DNA of 64,000 nucleotides from Auricularia sp. M13 (GCA_037042915.1 CM073196.1:3658001-3722000); one strand, 5' to 3'; counted from the stretch's first letter, positions 1-12,131 are shown. The notes: generated by a model not told the origin, from the sequence alone. Numbers and translations: made by a program.

Positions 1-821
1 CATCGTGTAAACTAGTCCAAGTCGAAATATATGCTGTTTTCGAATTCCCAGCGATCGTCACACTTAAGCGAAATCATGTTTCATAAGCCATCTTCCATGG
101 AAACGGGCGCTCAAGTCGAACTGCGATCGCATGTTGTGTGAATGTCGTCAATGTCCTCATAGACTCTCAGCAGCCTGAGAGCGGTTTTCAATGCGATCTC
201 ACAGAGCGAACTGCTTCATTAGTTGCTCAGTATGCTGAACTAGAAGAGCTGAGTGTGTGAGTTCCGCGCATGTCATCGGCTCGCTTGTGAGGAATGCATT
301 GCCACACGCATGATTTCTCATCCGCCGGCGAGCTCGAGAGCGTGCAGGACACGCCCAAAGCTGCATTTCGCAGTTATGTGGCTTTTCTCAGCCAGTGCCA
401 TGAATCTGCAGGCATCTGGCTGCAATTCTTGAGGGGAACACCAACCTGACCGGCGCGCATCACAGCCCGATCTCACCGCCGCTCCGCCGTCAGCCGTGCC
501 AAGCGCCCTGTGAGGGTATAAAAGGCCAGCGAATTCAGAGCCAGCCAGTTCGTCCTTTCCCTCAGTTCCATGCCCACGTCGTGCTGCTCGTCTCACAGCC
601 TCCTCGTCGTTCACCTCTCCCACCTCGCCTTTGCTAACCGGACTCGTTTTGTACATAGGCCTTCGGGCGGGGGGAAACCCTGCCCAATTTCAATAAAACT
701 TAACGGGACTATGACTACCTAGCAATTTTCATGTCAGTCCGTTTTGCTGCACACTTGAAAGCTCATTCAAACATAGGCAAACAGCCTCGGAGTTCGGGTG
801 AAACCAGTTTATTCCGTGGAA
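1..821. other. Intergenic stretch downstream of the palmitoyltransferase gene
   Basis: I find no gene I can recognise here. The only organised signal is a perfect plus-strand TATAAAAG at 517-524, followed by an ATG at 570 and a possible short intron (CTAAC branch point and TACATAG acceptor near 635-658). A tiny spliced gene is possible, but there is no conserved product to support it. The rest is probably the 3' flank of the minus-strand gene that stops at 822. Confidence 0.4.
517..524 (+). promoter_or_regulatory. TATA box (TATAAAAG) without an assigned gene
   Basis: A perfect TATAAAAG lies about 45 bp upstream of an ATG at 570 that opens a short reading frame. No recognised gene follows on the plus strand, so the promoter role is inferred from the motif alone. 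Confidence 0.35.
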
Positions 822-3051
822 CTACTCTACACAACACTCGTTCGACACCGTGTTCAGGTACAGCAGCTAGGGTCAGCACGGCACGGGCGAAGCATGCAGC
901 ACATACGCGGACGTGATACCCCATAAGGATCGACACGGGCCAGATAACAATGGACGCGGCGACAAACGTCACAGCGCTCCCGAAGCCCTCGCGCAGCGTG
1001 CGCTCAAAGTCCAAATGCTCGCGCCGCGAAAGAACCTCCAAGTGGATCGCAGACGTGACGATAATCAGAATGAGCGACGTGACCTGGCGCAGATATCAGC
1101 CCGCACAGATGTCTGTAAAGCCGCAGAAACTTACAGCGGATACCAGACAAATAATAAACGACCCATAATTTCTTCGCCCGACGCAGTTGTTGACCCACGG
1201 ACAATGGTGGTCGCACCCGTCGACGCAGTTATCACACTATTCAAGGTGAGCACTGAGCTCCGCGATACGCAATCCACGCACATTCCGACAATGGCTCGAG
1301 CGCGGAGGCCGGTACGTCCTGCACGTGACGCAGTACTTCGTCCGAACACTAGCAGCTTGGCGTCAGCACTTGGATTTGTCAAACGAGGAATGCACATACA
1401 CCTCGTCCCGAACGCGAATCTCGCGTGGCAGCGGCGTAGGCTGCGACGAGTCCGTGTCCGACACCATAGGCAGCGGCGCATCCAGATCCAGATCGCGCGG
1501 CAGAATCCCAGGGTCCCGGAATGCCTAAGGTTCAAGGGACGCGATAAGATCAAAAGGCTATCTTGCGTGTAAAAGAGCACGTACCGTGGCCAACAAACTG
1601 CTCAGGGTGACGAGCGCCATGTATGCGCCGACGATCGCGAGTGCGGGGCTGAGATGGTGCCACCAGTACACGCACGTCGTGCCCATCCAGAAGCCAACGA
1701 CAATGCAGTACACGCCGAGCGTGCCGACGAACGCCCACGGCATGTCGCCGCCGAGCATCAGGCGGCCGCCCAAGAAGAAGCGATTCGCACCGCGGTGCAG
1801 CTCGTAGTTGCGCACCGGCCGGCCGGAGGGCGTCAGGATGGGGTGCATCCATGAGGGATTGACGACGCCGGAGAGCTGCGCACGAGGCGGGAGGGGCGCG
1901 AAGCGCGGGTGTCGCGACGGCGCGTCGGACTTGGCCTCGTCATGCGGCTCCTCGATGAGGGCGTTGGCCGAATGAGGCGTCTGCGCGGTCTTGGGCGTGC
2001 GTGGGACGCCGCCGCTGTGCTTCAACGACTCGCCGCTGAACGAGCGGCGGAAGATGCGCTCGAGGCTGCCGCGCATACCCTGCGATGCTACGGGCGAGGG
2101 CTGTTGCTGCTGCTGCTGGGCACTCAGTTGCTCATGCGGCGTAAGTAGCGGTTCGCGACTGGCCATGGGACGTGCTTGCTGGTGCTGCACACTGGGATCT
2201 TCCTCCACCACAAGGCTGCTGCTGTGGAACGTCCCTCCAAATATGTCGTCGCCGTCGGACGCGGACGCCGAGCCGTGCGACATGCGCTTGGACTGCACGG
2301 ACGCACGCCGCGCGGCGAACGAGGTGAGCGGGATTGCACCATCCGGGATGGCGCCGCTCTTGCGGGGCGAGTTGGTGATGGAGGTGCCGGGCATCATCGG
2401 GCGTGCGGGCAGCGCGAGCGAGTTGCGCGGCGACGTCGACCCTGTAGGAGCAGGGCCAATTGAATGCGGTATCGAGCGCGCGCTGGAAATAGTGTTGTAC
2501 TGGTGTGCATGGTGCTGGCCCTGTTGGCTGGGGCGGGCAGGGCGGAAGAAGGAGGCAGGGGCCAGAATGTTGCCGATGTGTGTAGCCGAGCTCTGCGTCG
2601 GCGACACGGGCGAAGCGCCAGATAGACTGTGCACAGATATACGACTGAGGTTGTTGGGTATTACCAGTGCTGCGGCGCCGCCGGGTAGCGCAGGACGCGA
2701 GGCAGTCTGGGTGGGCGAGCCGGTCGGCGCGGCATTGCCAGTGGTAGGGCCATGGCGCGAAGACGAGGTTAGCGAGTCGCTGCGGGCCCGGCTAATACTA
2801 GATATACTGCGCGAGCGGCCGATGGGCAGGCCAGCGTGTGAATGCGGGGTCGACGGCGCCATCGTCGTCAGCGGGTGCAGTGAGTCCGGCTGAGCGTCCT
2901 CCGAGTCACGACTACCGTCTGGCTCTATAACCAGCACGTCGCTGGCGTGATTTAACGGCGGCGTCGACGGTGGCGGCGGCGCGGGCAGCTGCTCGTGCGA
3001 GCCAAGAGGGGTAGCGGCGGAACGTTCGGCGGCAGTCCCGTTGTTGTCCAT
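822..3051 (-). CDS. ERF2: Erf2-type DHHC protein S-palmitoyltransferase
   Basis: This is a membrane-bound S-acyltransferase of the Erf2 family; in yeast Erf2 (with Erf4) palmitoylates Ras at the ER. Six exons fit canonical splice sites and phase: 1585-3051, 1400-1524, 1282-1348, 1135-1236, 907-1083 and 822-866, giving 660 residues. The first ~380 residues are a low-complexity Ser/Pro-rich tail with a polyQ run (near 2101-2118). Two transmembrane helices follow, then the [11 protein letters not shown] motif, a Cys-rich domain with [12 protein letters not shown], and the catalytic DHHC (codons at 1201-1212) followed by [12 protein letters not shown]. Two more hydrophobic helices follow. The C-terminus ends early after the LLYLNT motif at a TAG at 822, shorter than in many relatives, so the last exon is the least certain part. 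The ATG at 3049-3051 is the first of the open frame. Confidence 0.9.
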
Positions 3052-3451
3052 CGCAAAGATAAAAACGAAACGAGCGGATGACGAGAGCAGATTCTTTACT
3101 TTATCGCCTGTACATGCACGGACGCTGTTGATGTCGATGCCCTGGGCAGCGCGAGATCTAGGAGAAAACAGTTAAGCGGGCTGCGAAATTACGCGACGCT
3201 TAGGCGTTTCGGCGCCAATGCTTCCCTGATTGCCCAGGTCAGGTCCAATTCTCACCATGACGATGCAAACACAATGTATAAAAGATCACAATGGAAGATT
3301 ACGGTGAATGGAACGTGTGATTGAGACTGTGACAATTTCAACTTTGGATGAATCTGTCTACCCGAATAGACTGTTCTCATGTGTCTCAACAACCATAAAC
3401 AACGTGCATCTTGCAATCACCCCATCTCACTGCTGGCTCGTTATTGTCTTC
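3052..3451. promoter_or_regulatory. Divergent intergenic region between ERF2 and an F-box-type gene
   Basis: About 400 bp separate the ERF2 start from the preferred start of the plus-strand gene. A plus-strand TATAAAAG occurs at 3277-3284. Transcription starting 30-60 bp further on would make the ATG at 3452 a sensible initiator and would leave an upstream in-frame ATG at 3308 at or before the cap site. Confidence 0.45.
3277..3284 (+). promoter_or_regulatory. TATA box of the plus-strand F-box-type gene
   Basis: Perfect TATAAAAG, 175 bp upstream of the ATG at 3452. Its position favours 3452 over the in-frame ATG at 3308 as the true start. Confidence 0.5.
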
Positions 3452-5058
3452 ATGCGCCTTCCAGAAGAAATAATTCTGCTTGTTATATGCCACGCTACAG
3501 CGTCGGACGCTTTGGACACGTCCATAGGATGTACCAACCCAGTTTCGCGGTCCAACACCACCTTCGCGCTCGAAGAGTTGATGACGACGAAGCAGGCGCT
3601 GAGCCTGGTATCTCGCACGGTCCACGCTCTATGTGTTCGCTTGCTATATGGCATCGTCACTGTTTACGATCCTCGTCGAATATTGCCTCTGGTGATTACG
3701 TTGCGGGGCACTTGTCTCTTTGCGCCGCAAGCCCATGGTCACTTCTGCCGCCGCCTAGACATCGACATCGTGTACGACAAGCCCGAATGGTCGCATGGAG
3801 CCGTCAGTCTATGGGGTCTCCTCGTCGCCTGCCCGAAACTGGAGATCTTGAACATCAGCATATGCGCTCAAGGACCAGGTGGCTCGGGCAAGTCACCAGT
3901 TCGCGGCATGTTCCACTGCCCGCTCTCGCTGCTCATACAGGTGGCTGACCTATACGGCTCCCGTCTTCGGCGCTTTGAGCTGCGGGGCGACATCTGTGTC
4001 TATGCTTCAGCAGTCCAATATCTAGCTGCGCGGTGTCCTGTCCTCGAAGTTCTCTGCGTCCCGGGCATGTTTGCGCTCAATTACAACTTCCAGGAGCACC
4101 GATTAAACGATGCGGGCGTGCCAGACGATGTGCTCATGATGGATGATGATCATATCCCAGACGCCTGTACGATGACTGTCGACGAGCGCGCCTTGTTCCT
4201 CGATGCCCACGACAGGGCTCGCGGTTGGCGCTCAATCTGTACCGACCCTGTGCATTTTCCTGTTCTCCACACACTGGACGTCGGCAACTACGCTAATCAC
4301 GCGCGCCATTGGCGGTTACCTGCGTTGCAGGCCCTCCACCAGTCTTTTCGGGAAAACTTCCTGTACAAGGAAGACTTCCTCTATACCGACGAACGCGAAG
4401 TTCAGACCGATGCATTGTCCGCGCTTGGCCGCACGCTCACCGCATGGACGTATTGCGGACCGCGCCTCGACGTCTTGGCGCACCTCGCCGCACTTCCAGA
4501 CCTGGAGTACCTTGCGTTCGAGATCTTTGACGTCCCGGAATCGGCGTGTGCTGCCCACGCGAAGCTGCGTGTGATTGACCTTCTAGTTGGCGAATGTGCC
4601 GACTGCCGCTGGCTCTGGGTTGAGTCCATCCTGGACATGGTGAAGGAGGGAGCCTTTCCTGCGCTGCGTCTCTTTCGCATAGTGGAGTGGGACCGTTTCT
4701 CTGCCGAAACCGCAGAGTTCGATAGCTTCCAGGAGTCATTTTCCGGGCTCGGCGTCGCCCTGCAACTCGCCGTGGGAGATCTCCTGGTGAGTCGCCTGTG
4801 TCCTCACCGACGAGCTTTTGGGTTAACATTTGTGTCTAGAGCGGCCCCACTGGTACGTACGCAAGTTGCCCTTTACAGTCCCAAGACAGCTAATCTGAGC
4901 ACACAACAGTCTTCCACATACCGGCCCTCCTCTCGCAACTAGGCAATTACTGGCCGGTCGTCAAGGAAACACGGGCTATGGTCAGCTTTTTTGCCGAACG
5001 ATATCCGGACATCGTGCACAGGATGCACTCGTATCAGGACTTGATGATGAAGGTGTAG
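3452..5058 (+). CDS. F-box-type protein with LRR-like C-terminal region
   Basis: The protein opens with MRLPEEIILLVI, the usual F-box beginning (LPxEIL), followed by SLVSRTVHALCVRLLYG, typical of agaricomycete F-box proteins. F-box proteins recruit substrates to SCF ubiquitin ligases through Skp1; the target here is unknown. Three exons fit phase exactly: 3452-4786, a 13-bp micro-exon at 4840-4852, and 4910-5058, giving 498 residues. The middle holds irregular leucine-rich segments. The last exon ends with a conserved-looking stretch (ERYPDIVHRMHSY) before TAG at 5056-5058. It converges on the F-box relic that begins at 5188. The sequence is not closely related to the other F-box families in this window. 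Confidence 0.7.
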
Positions 5059-5187
5059 ATCTGCCATGTCGCCTTTATCAACGCTGAAAAGTGCGCGTGC
5101 AGTGCCGTCGAGCATAGAGTACTGATTCAACGAAGCGCTCTTAACGCATACCGGTACTTGACTCTGACTTCGAATCTTTCTGGAACG

Positions 5188-6630
5188 GTCCGTAAGGCAG
5201 AGATATCGCACCTTCGATCGCGGAGGAGCCGGCCTGAAATCGCCGTAGAATAGTTGGACACTCCGCGGTACAGAACAGTCTTTGAGCCTCAGCTTCACGA
5301 GATGGTCTTGCGCAGATAGCGAGAACCAACTTCTTGTCAAATGGTAAAAACTCCAATTCGAGCCTCGTGAGGGAAACACGACGAAGGAGGTTGCCAAGCG
5401 CGCGCAGGACAGGGTCGAACATGGCCCAATCGTCGAGCCGCACACGGTGTATGTAGGCAGTTCCCACGTAGGCAGTTCCTGCCCATGAGGCATTGCCCCA
5501 ATTATTGGCGACACGCACTCTGCGAATTCTCCGGCAAATATCAGGATGGGAGACCAAGAATTCGATGTGTTTTAGGAGTGTGCCATGATCCAGGGTCATT
5601 TTGGCGCGGACCTCAGCATTGATGTCTGCTATAGTGCGCGCCTTGATGGGATGGGAATCGTGGTCTGCGCCTAGGACAATGTTTCTGTACTTGGTTGTCA
5701 CTTTGATCAGAAGAATTCCTCTGCAAACATTCAGATGGCACATACCTCGAAGACATAGTTGAAGCCTATTTCGTGGAAGAACTTCGAGGTAGCCGCCAAA
5801 TTGTGACCATCCTTATATCGCCCCGCGAGGTGGGAAAATATAGCATGGATGATTTCGGGCGGCATGTCTTCCAAAGATGCGGTCTGAAATTTGGGCTGTG
5901 GGTTTTCGGCAACGATCCTTCGCGTGTGCTCTAGCGAACGGTCAACTCCAATCGTCGAAGATACAGAAATTCGACGCACCTATCAGTGTCGCAAGATCTT
6001 CAAGTATGGGATGGGTGGCGAGAGCTTCCACTTGGCGCAAAACGTGTTCCAGACCGCATTGTTCGTGGCGATCTTGGCTCTGTAAACCTCGTCGACCCAT
6101 TCCTGCGCAGCCACATCGAAGTGTGGGCCATGGACTTCGGCTTCGGAGAGGTAAGGGGTGAGAAGGTCGAAGTCGTCCAGGAAAGCGTCCCATTTCCGCT
6201 TGAGTTTCCCATACCGCTAGATACGCCATTGGTGCGTTCATCATCCGACTTCCGTTCAGAATCTTGCACGTGCTCACACTTCGACTTCGGCCCGTCAAGT
6301 CGAGTTCTCCCTATTAGCAGCCTATGAGGTCCTGACAAGCAATAATCCTGTGACTGAGCGCACCAAGTGAAAGCCCTCCATGTCGCTGAAGAACTGCGAC
6401 ACGCGCGCCTCAATCCAATCCTTCATCCAGTCTACTTCTGAAGGCCGGTCAAGCTTGGATGTGCTGGTTTTTGAGAGAGACGAGGCGTCGTCTCCAACAT
6501 GCTTTGCCAGCGCAGCTCCAGTCCGCTGCGCGCCATCTTCAGCCAGCCGCGGCTCAAGCGAGAGTATAAGATAGCGGTATGCATCCCCGCGCATAGCGTC
6601 GTCGTCATCGGATTCGTCGCTGGACCACAT
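5188..6630 (-). pseudogene. Frameshifted relic of the F-box gene at 19.7-22.1 kb
   Basis: This is a decayed copy of the intact gene at 19695-22070, in the same exon order: a WMKDW...EGFHL N-terminal exon, a GELDL mini-exon, the KLKRKWDAFL exon, then the F-box motif DMPPEIIHAIFSH and the PDICRRIRR segment. At least two lesions break it. The KLKRKW exon is 7 bp shorter than its paralogue before EDLATL, changing frame. Two bases are missing in the codons corresponding to ICAQ(D/E)HLV near 5308, so the frame shifts again. Similarity stops abruptly after RYLCLTD at about 5188, so the C-terminal ~40 % is gone. Intron positions are still recognisable, which points to a segmental DNA duplication and not a retrocopy. 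Confidence 0.8.
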
Positions 6631-7767
6631 AGCAAGAAGTAGGCTCGTCCCCAGCCGTTTTGGAAGTCCGCTTGAACGGATTCTCAAAACGGCTGGGCTC
6701 CAGTTCCGCTTTTTCAAGCGCCGCCAGTTTTGATACTAAACGTGACTTGGGACTTCGCCAAATCGCGCCTGGCGACTTCCCACCACTGATTTTGAGTTTC
6801 CACAGGTACAGGTAAAAACACGTTTTAGGCGGTTTTGAGGCGATTGAGAATGAGTTCAATTTTTGTCAAAGATAAATACACAGAAATTAGAGGGAGGCCT
6901 ATGAACCCAAAATTTTAACTCAGAAGCACAGTTAGAGAGCTTTTGGAGGTGTTCCAACTTGACCTGCAGCAGCTCGATGCTTCGCCTAATTTCCATCTAT
7001 TTTTCAGAGTCAAAATATAATCGTATCTCAAATGCTTCCAAACCCTTCAAAAGTCATTTTTAACTATGTGCCTGGGGAGGTGAAAGTTGAGTGTGGAGGG
7101 GTCGACGCGTTGCGAGTCCAAAGTCACGCTCAGTATCTAAAAGTGTGACGCGCCATGTGACGGAACTGGCTCCCAGTCGCTTCGCCAAGGCTCAGCGCAG
7201 CGATTCAGACTCCGCCGGCGAACGCCGACTTAGGTTACGAGTCTAAGCAAGAAGCAAACGGTCGCGCGCATTGGAAGTCCGATTTGTCAGCGCTTCTCTA
7301 TCTCTTCTCTTATGCTGACTTCTACATCCACGCCACTGCCACCGTTTTCTTGGCTGCGAGGGTCTCCACGGAATGTGCGAGAGCAGAGAGTTCTTCACCT
7401 GCGATCGGATGTGCTAAAAGAAGTCGTCCCGCACCACTAGAGAGTCCCGTTGTCATTACATCCAATCGCCCACGAACCGCATTCGCGGATTGCACACGTC
7501 GACGCTTGCGCAGTTTTCAGGAATGCTGCTATGCTGTCCGTGCTCTGCACGCTACCTTCGTGGCTTGATGTTCACTCGCCAAAATCAACAGGCTCTGCCA
7601 AACTCCCTCATTGGAGACGATACTTCTCTGCGATATAAAATGCCTGTGAAAGTTTTTCCATCCAGCCCGGCTTGAGGTCTGTTCACTAAATTTGTTCATG
7701 AAAGTTCAAAATCTTTGCTTCAGACTATTCTATCGGTACACAGGACGACCTCAAGCTGCAGAAACAT
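6631..7767. other. Intergenic, no recognisable gene
   Basis: About 1.1 kb upstream of the F-box relic and downstream of the TUDOR-like gene. The sequence is AT-richer than its neighbours between 6720 and 7100. I see no conserved coding segment, RNA gene or repeat. Confidence 0.4.
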
Positions 7768-8155
7768 TCAGGAGCTGGCCTTGCCGACGATGTTCATTTC
7801 CTGTGAGGTAGTGCGCGTCAAGACCTTGCGCCTCGTCGAAGGAAGAATCATGCAGCATACCTGGTACGTGGTTTCCTTGCCCGTATTGTCGTTTTTAATT
7901 GTGTAACGCGCGTCCTGTAGGCACCGTGATGACCAAGGGCGAGAGGAAGGCAAGAGAGAAGGGCGCACCTCTCCTGACCCCTCGATGCTGGTGATCTCAC
8001 CCGTTGAGTGCGACACGTTGTCCGAGGCGCCGCCGATGGGACGGTATTCGACCTTCTCGCCGACCTGCGGAGCGCGCGTCAACCGTCGCTCGGGGACGAG
8101 CGAGGGTCAATGTGCGCACCTTGTACGAAGAGGATTTGGCAGTAGAGCCGGACAT
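7768..8155 (-). CDS. Small Hva1/TUDOR-like (DUF2945-type) protein
   Basis: A 72-residue protein from four short exons that join in perfect phase: 8120-8155, 7969-8064, 7861-7914 and 7768-7800. It reads VGEKVEYRPIGG...STGEI...ARYTIKNDNTGKETTYQ...NIVGKA, the pattern of the small single-domain proteins annotated as 'hypervirulence associated protein, TUDOR domain' (Hva1_TUDOR) in fungi. Despite that label the biochemical role is unknown; the fold suggests a small beta-barrel. The ATG at 8153-8155 follows a TATATAAAG about 80 bp upstream. A divergent paralogue with two of the same intron positions lies at 9091-9489. Confidence 0.85.
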
Positions 8156-9090
8156 GATGATGCTTGGTTGGGATGCGGGAATGCGAATTGGATTGCGGGT
8201 AGAGTGCTTGCGGCCCGCCCCTCAACGCGCCAGGCCTTTATATATTGCGGCCCGCACGCTGGCGTCACTGACGACGTCAGAGACTAATAGTACGCTCTTC
8301 AGCCTCAGAATCACTCAGGATGATCGCGCCCGCGTCTCGCTTGTCGCGGCTCCATGGCGGCATGAGCAATAAAATATGTAATCAACGGTGTAATAACTCC
8401 CTTGACGTCGTTGCCACAGTTGAACTTGAAAAAGAAGAAGAATAATCTAGATATCAGAGCCGCTGTTACTCTGGTTGCGTTGGGAGAGGCTGAAGGTTCG
8501 AGCGGGACTTGCCACGACCGTCGGGCTGGTCGGAAGGGCCCTCGATCATTCGGTGGCAATCTGCGAGTGAGTATCATTCTGAGAGTCAGTTCGGCAGTCC
8601 ACTGGTACCTCCATTCACTCCCACAGAGGTTATCCCACACACTAAGTCGCGCCACAAGAGAGTGTGCTTAGGTGAGAAGTTGCGTCTGCGACGCACGGAT
8701 CCGGGCTACCCTGACGCTCGTCGCTCTGCCAATGATGATAGGAGGCAGTTATATGTACCTGGCCTTGTGGCCCGACTACCCTATCTCTTGCTCACAAATC
8801 TCATTGCCTGCGCATTGAGTGCTATCATTTAGGCGATCAGGAGCGCGACTGCAACGCGACTGGTGGGATATCCGACTGGTGCAGTACATCAGGCCCAGGG
8901 CGGGTCCGGCCGCTGTAGATCGTCTGTGTAGATTGAAGGCTAGCAAAGCTAGTTTCTTACTCTGTGAGAAAGCTGTAAGGTCCTTTGGGGGGGCCACACA
9001 CGTATCCGCGTTGTTTGCACATTGTTTGGTCATGTTGTAAAGGAGCATCAGCCATGACGTCACTCGCACTCCCTTCAGTCTCCTCCTCTC
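8156..9090. other. Intergenic region between the divergent TUDOR-like pair
   Basis: 935 bp between two divergent paralogues. It contains the minus-strand TATA box at 8236-8244 and nothing else I can support. Confidence 0.5.
8236..8244 (-). promoter_or_regulatory. TATA box (TATATAAAG) of the TUDOR-like gene
   Basis: TATATAAAG on the minus strand, about 80 bp upstream of the ATG at 8155, the expected spacing for a fungal core promoter. Confidence 0.6.
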
Positions 9091-9489
9091 ATGTCCCTCG
9101 ATAACACAGTCAACATTGCGCGAGAAAAGTCGCATTACAAGGTATTTATCGCTTATATCTCCTTCCTTAATCCTGAACGATCGCGTCCAGGTTGGCGACA
9201 TCGTCGAATACCGACCGCCGAACACGCTCATCGACGTGACTGCCCATGGTGTGGGGAAAATAACGGAAATCAACGACCATGCCGAAGGCGATGTGAAGGT
9301 ATTCTCTCGACCAGCATGCTACAAACTATCTGACGCTGTGAGTGATAGTTGCCGAAGTATACAGTGCAGGACGAAGCAACTAAGGAAATATTCGTATTAG
9401 ATGTGCGTCCAAGAACTGCTAAGCGCTCCTTCGAAACGTCCCTGCGACCTCGCCGCTCACCTGCGAACCTTCCCAGGTCCAGAACGTGA
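9091..9489 (+). CDS. Small Hva1/TUDOR-like paralogue
   Basis: A 99-residue protein from exons 9091-9141, 9191-9298 and 9349-9489, all joining in phase. It reads SHYK|VGDIVEYRPP...HGVGKITEI...KYTVQDEATKEIFVLDV, matching the gene at 7768-8155 across the whole domain. The first two introns interrupt the same codons in both genes, so they arose by inverted duplication. It lacks the third intron of its sister and instead runs into a basic Arg-rich C-terminal tail (to TGA at 9487-9489), which may be an acquired read-through of that intron. No frame lesion is visible. Whether it is expressed is unknown. Confidence 0.65.
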
Positions 9490-12131
9490 TACGCAACGCA
9501 AGTGTATAATCTCTGAACGGTCATGTCCCTGACCGGCAACGGGCGTGCAATATAAACATCCCATTCCGAGCTGGCCATCCTGCGATAGAAGGTCGCTCCG
9601 ATCGCATGCTGCCGAGACTGTATAGAACATACGACCCTTGCACTTGGCGCCTCCAGGCGTGCATTACACAGCGCCTCCCAACCGGACCTACGGCGGCTCG
9701 AATGCGTACAGATCGGGCAGTATCCCGGATCTGGTGTGATTGTATTGAAAGCCTTCCCGAGGCTGAAACGCGGCCGTGGATCTGCGGGCACGCCGTTCCC
9801 CGACACTGGCAGGATGGCCAAGCAACGCGGAGGTCCACCCAATCTGCACGCTTGCCTAGCCCATGAGGTTCACAGCGTCCGTTGGGGGCCGACGGCAGAA
9901 CTCAACGTACGACTCGCCAGGTCCAAACGGCGGTCTGGACTAGTGTTTAACGCCACTTGGCTTTCTTACGGAGAGCCGCCAGTCACGCTCAACGTTCTCG
10001 GCGACCTTCCAAGCTTTTGAGTTCGAGGTGCATGCGACGCCGACGACCTCCAATATGCATATGGACATTCCCTTCAAGGTTGGACTCATCTTCAAACTAG
10101 TTGAACCGCTTGTTTGTAGCTTCAGCACGAAGCTGAGAACACAAAGGGTGCTCTCGATGATTGAATGATCGCGGAGCGCTCTCCGCCCGATTCCAACAAT
10201 CCAAGCCACATCCCATCACCGCGGAGCGCTGTGCAGTGTGAGACCCTCTACATGGGGATATTGATCGTGCAACAGAAGACGTTTATAGCATTCTCCGAGA
10301 GATGGAATGAAGTTGAAAACTGAGATTGAAGTAAGACAATTGATCTATTCACAGCCGCTCACGGAGCTCACCGTCTTGGGCTAACGACCCCAATGATTCC
10401 CAGCACACCCTGCCCCGGAAGACACCCTAGTTTCACGCAGTTTACTGGCATCACATCTACTAGTAGTAAAACTCCTATCAATCTGTCTTCGCCATGTTGC
10501 GAAAGGCAGGTGCGTGCGACCAGCTGATTGGCCTGAAATTTGAGCGAAGCACACGCCTACATCAGCGCGCGCAGCGCAGCTGTGGGAGATATATTACCAC
10601 TGACTAACGCTCGGAAAATACCACTTCGCACGCCGGCTCGCACACTCACGTGCCCGGGGCGCAGCGTGTTGGAAGTCCGAGGCACTGACGGTGAATCCGG
10701 GATCCTCCAGCAGGTGCATCGCCTTCAGCATCCGGACCCTGAAAATCCCCCTCAATCGGGAGCCCCGAGATCTGACATGTCGGGATAGGGGCTTCGTCCA
10801 GCATTCTCGCGCTCCACTGAACCGCGCATGCAGCCAATGAGTGCTGCAGCTCGAGTAGCAGAAGACCGAGCTGTTTGCTCACTGACATTCATGACTGTTC
10901 GCGTGATCGACTGTCCGAGCGGCCCGCGGACGACGAGCTCGGGAAACGGCGTGCGCGCGCGCGCCGTGTCCCTGGTTCGACGTCGACTTCGCATGAATTG
11001 GCGCGTGACAGCCCTCGAAAGGAGGACGGCGCTCAAATATTTGGGACGAGGTTGTTCAGTCCGCTTGTTTCAAGGTTTAGTCGTACCTGTCAGATGCACG
11101 GAAGGCCCGCTCAAGCCCGCGCACGCAATGCACATGCGCACATGTGATCGAAGTCCTTCTCTGAACGGCCCGCTCTACTTCCCACGAAGGTAATTCCCTC
11201 TGGCGTATGCACGCTGCTGATGATGTACGTGTAGATGCTCGGGGAGGGCATTACTTACTACCGTCCAATTAGTGGACGGTATGACAGACACATGATGCAT
11301 GCGCAAGGGCATGTCGGGCTGGGATCGAGACTTGGCGAATTGACTCACGAGCGCGAGAATCCGCCCTCGAACGCGTGCGCCGCGGCCGGCGATGTAGAGG
11401 CCGGCCACGTCTCCCTTGCGGTTCAGACGTGTCGCCCAGCCCGGGAACTAGTACTGAATCGCCGAACCCCCAAATTGCCCGCGCCATCAGAGTCGAGATG
11501 CGATATGGATGATCCAGATCCAGATGTCTCTCCTCCGTGATCAGCCCACCACTGCACCAATTGATTGCCAACCCCAGTTGACTTGTCGCCTGCGGACTTG
11601 TCGCCTGCGGACAAAAGCAATTACGTCCCTCTGATATACTTGAGGTTTACCGGCCGATTACTTAGTCGAGGCTGAGGATATTCGGAGCGTCGCTGAGGAT
11701 GTGTAGCAATGGATTGGCGGGAAGTGATGCCCTCGCCGGACTTCCCCTCATGGCTGTGATTCTCCGGAAGACGATGCGATTTACAACACCAGTGGATTCC
11801 GGATCGTGCAATGGAACGAAATTCGAAGCGTTGTGCGGCCGGCAGCGGGCGGACGAGCCACCCTGTATAGTACATATTCATTTGCGATCGAGGGCGCACA
11901 TTGCACAGCTGTTCCGGTGTCGCGTGCAGCGCACCGCGGCGGACCAGGGTGGATGATGGCGCTCTGGCCGGCCAGATTTGCAAGTCGCTGACGTGTGCGG
12001 AATGAGTAATGTAATGAGACATTGAAGTTGGCGGACAGTTCTACATTCTACGGAGACAGTCTATGCGTGGCGATACAGCAAGGAGCAATGTCTAGGGGGA
12101 AGTATTTACGTTTTGCGTTTGGAGCGCGTGT
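9490..12131. other. Long intergenic stretch, no recognisable gene
   Basis: 2.6 kb with no conserved protein segment on either strand. A short plus-strand coding-like stretch near 9993-10167 (codons in good register but no family recognised) and a perfect 15-bp tandem duplication at 11581-11610 are the only features. It could be decayed gene or transposon sequence, but nothing identifies it. Confidence 0.4.
11581..11610 (+). repeat. Perfect 15-bp tandem duplication
   Basis: The unit ACTTGTCGCCTGCGG occurs twice, head to tail, without mismatch. No function is implied. Confidence 0.85.

Noticed and set aside
9270-9842. 190-codon minus-strand open frame
   Set aside because: It is antisense to the second TUDOR-like gene, has no recognisable motif, and its frame is explained by the GC content.
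9993-10167. Plus-strand coding-like stretch FEFEVHATPTTSNMHMDIPF
   Set aside because: Too short, no ATG-led gene model and no family recognised; kept only as a remark in the intergenic entry.
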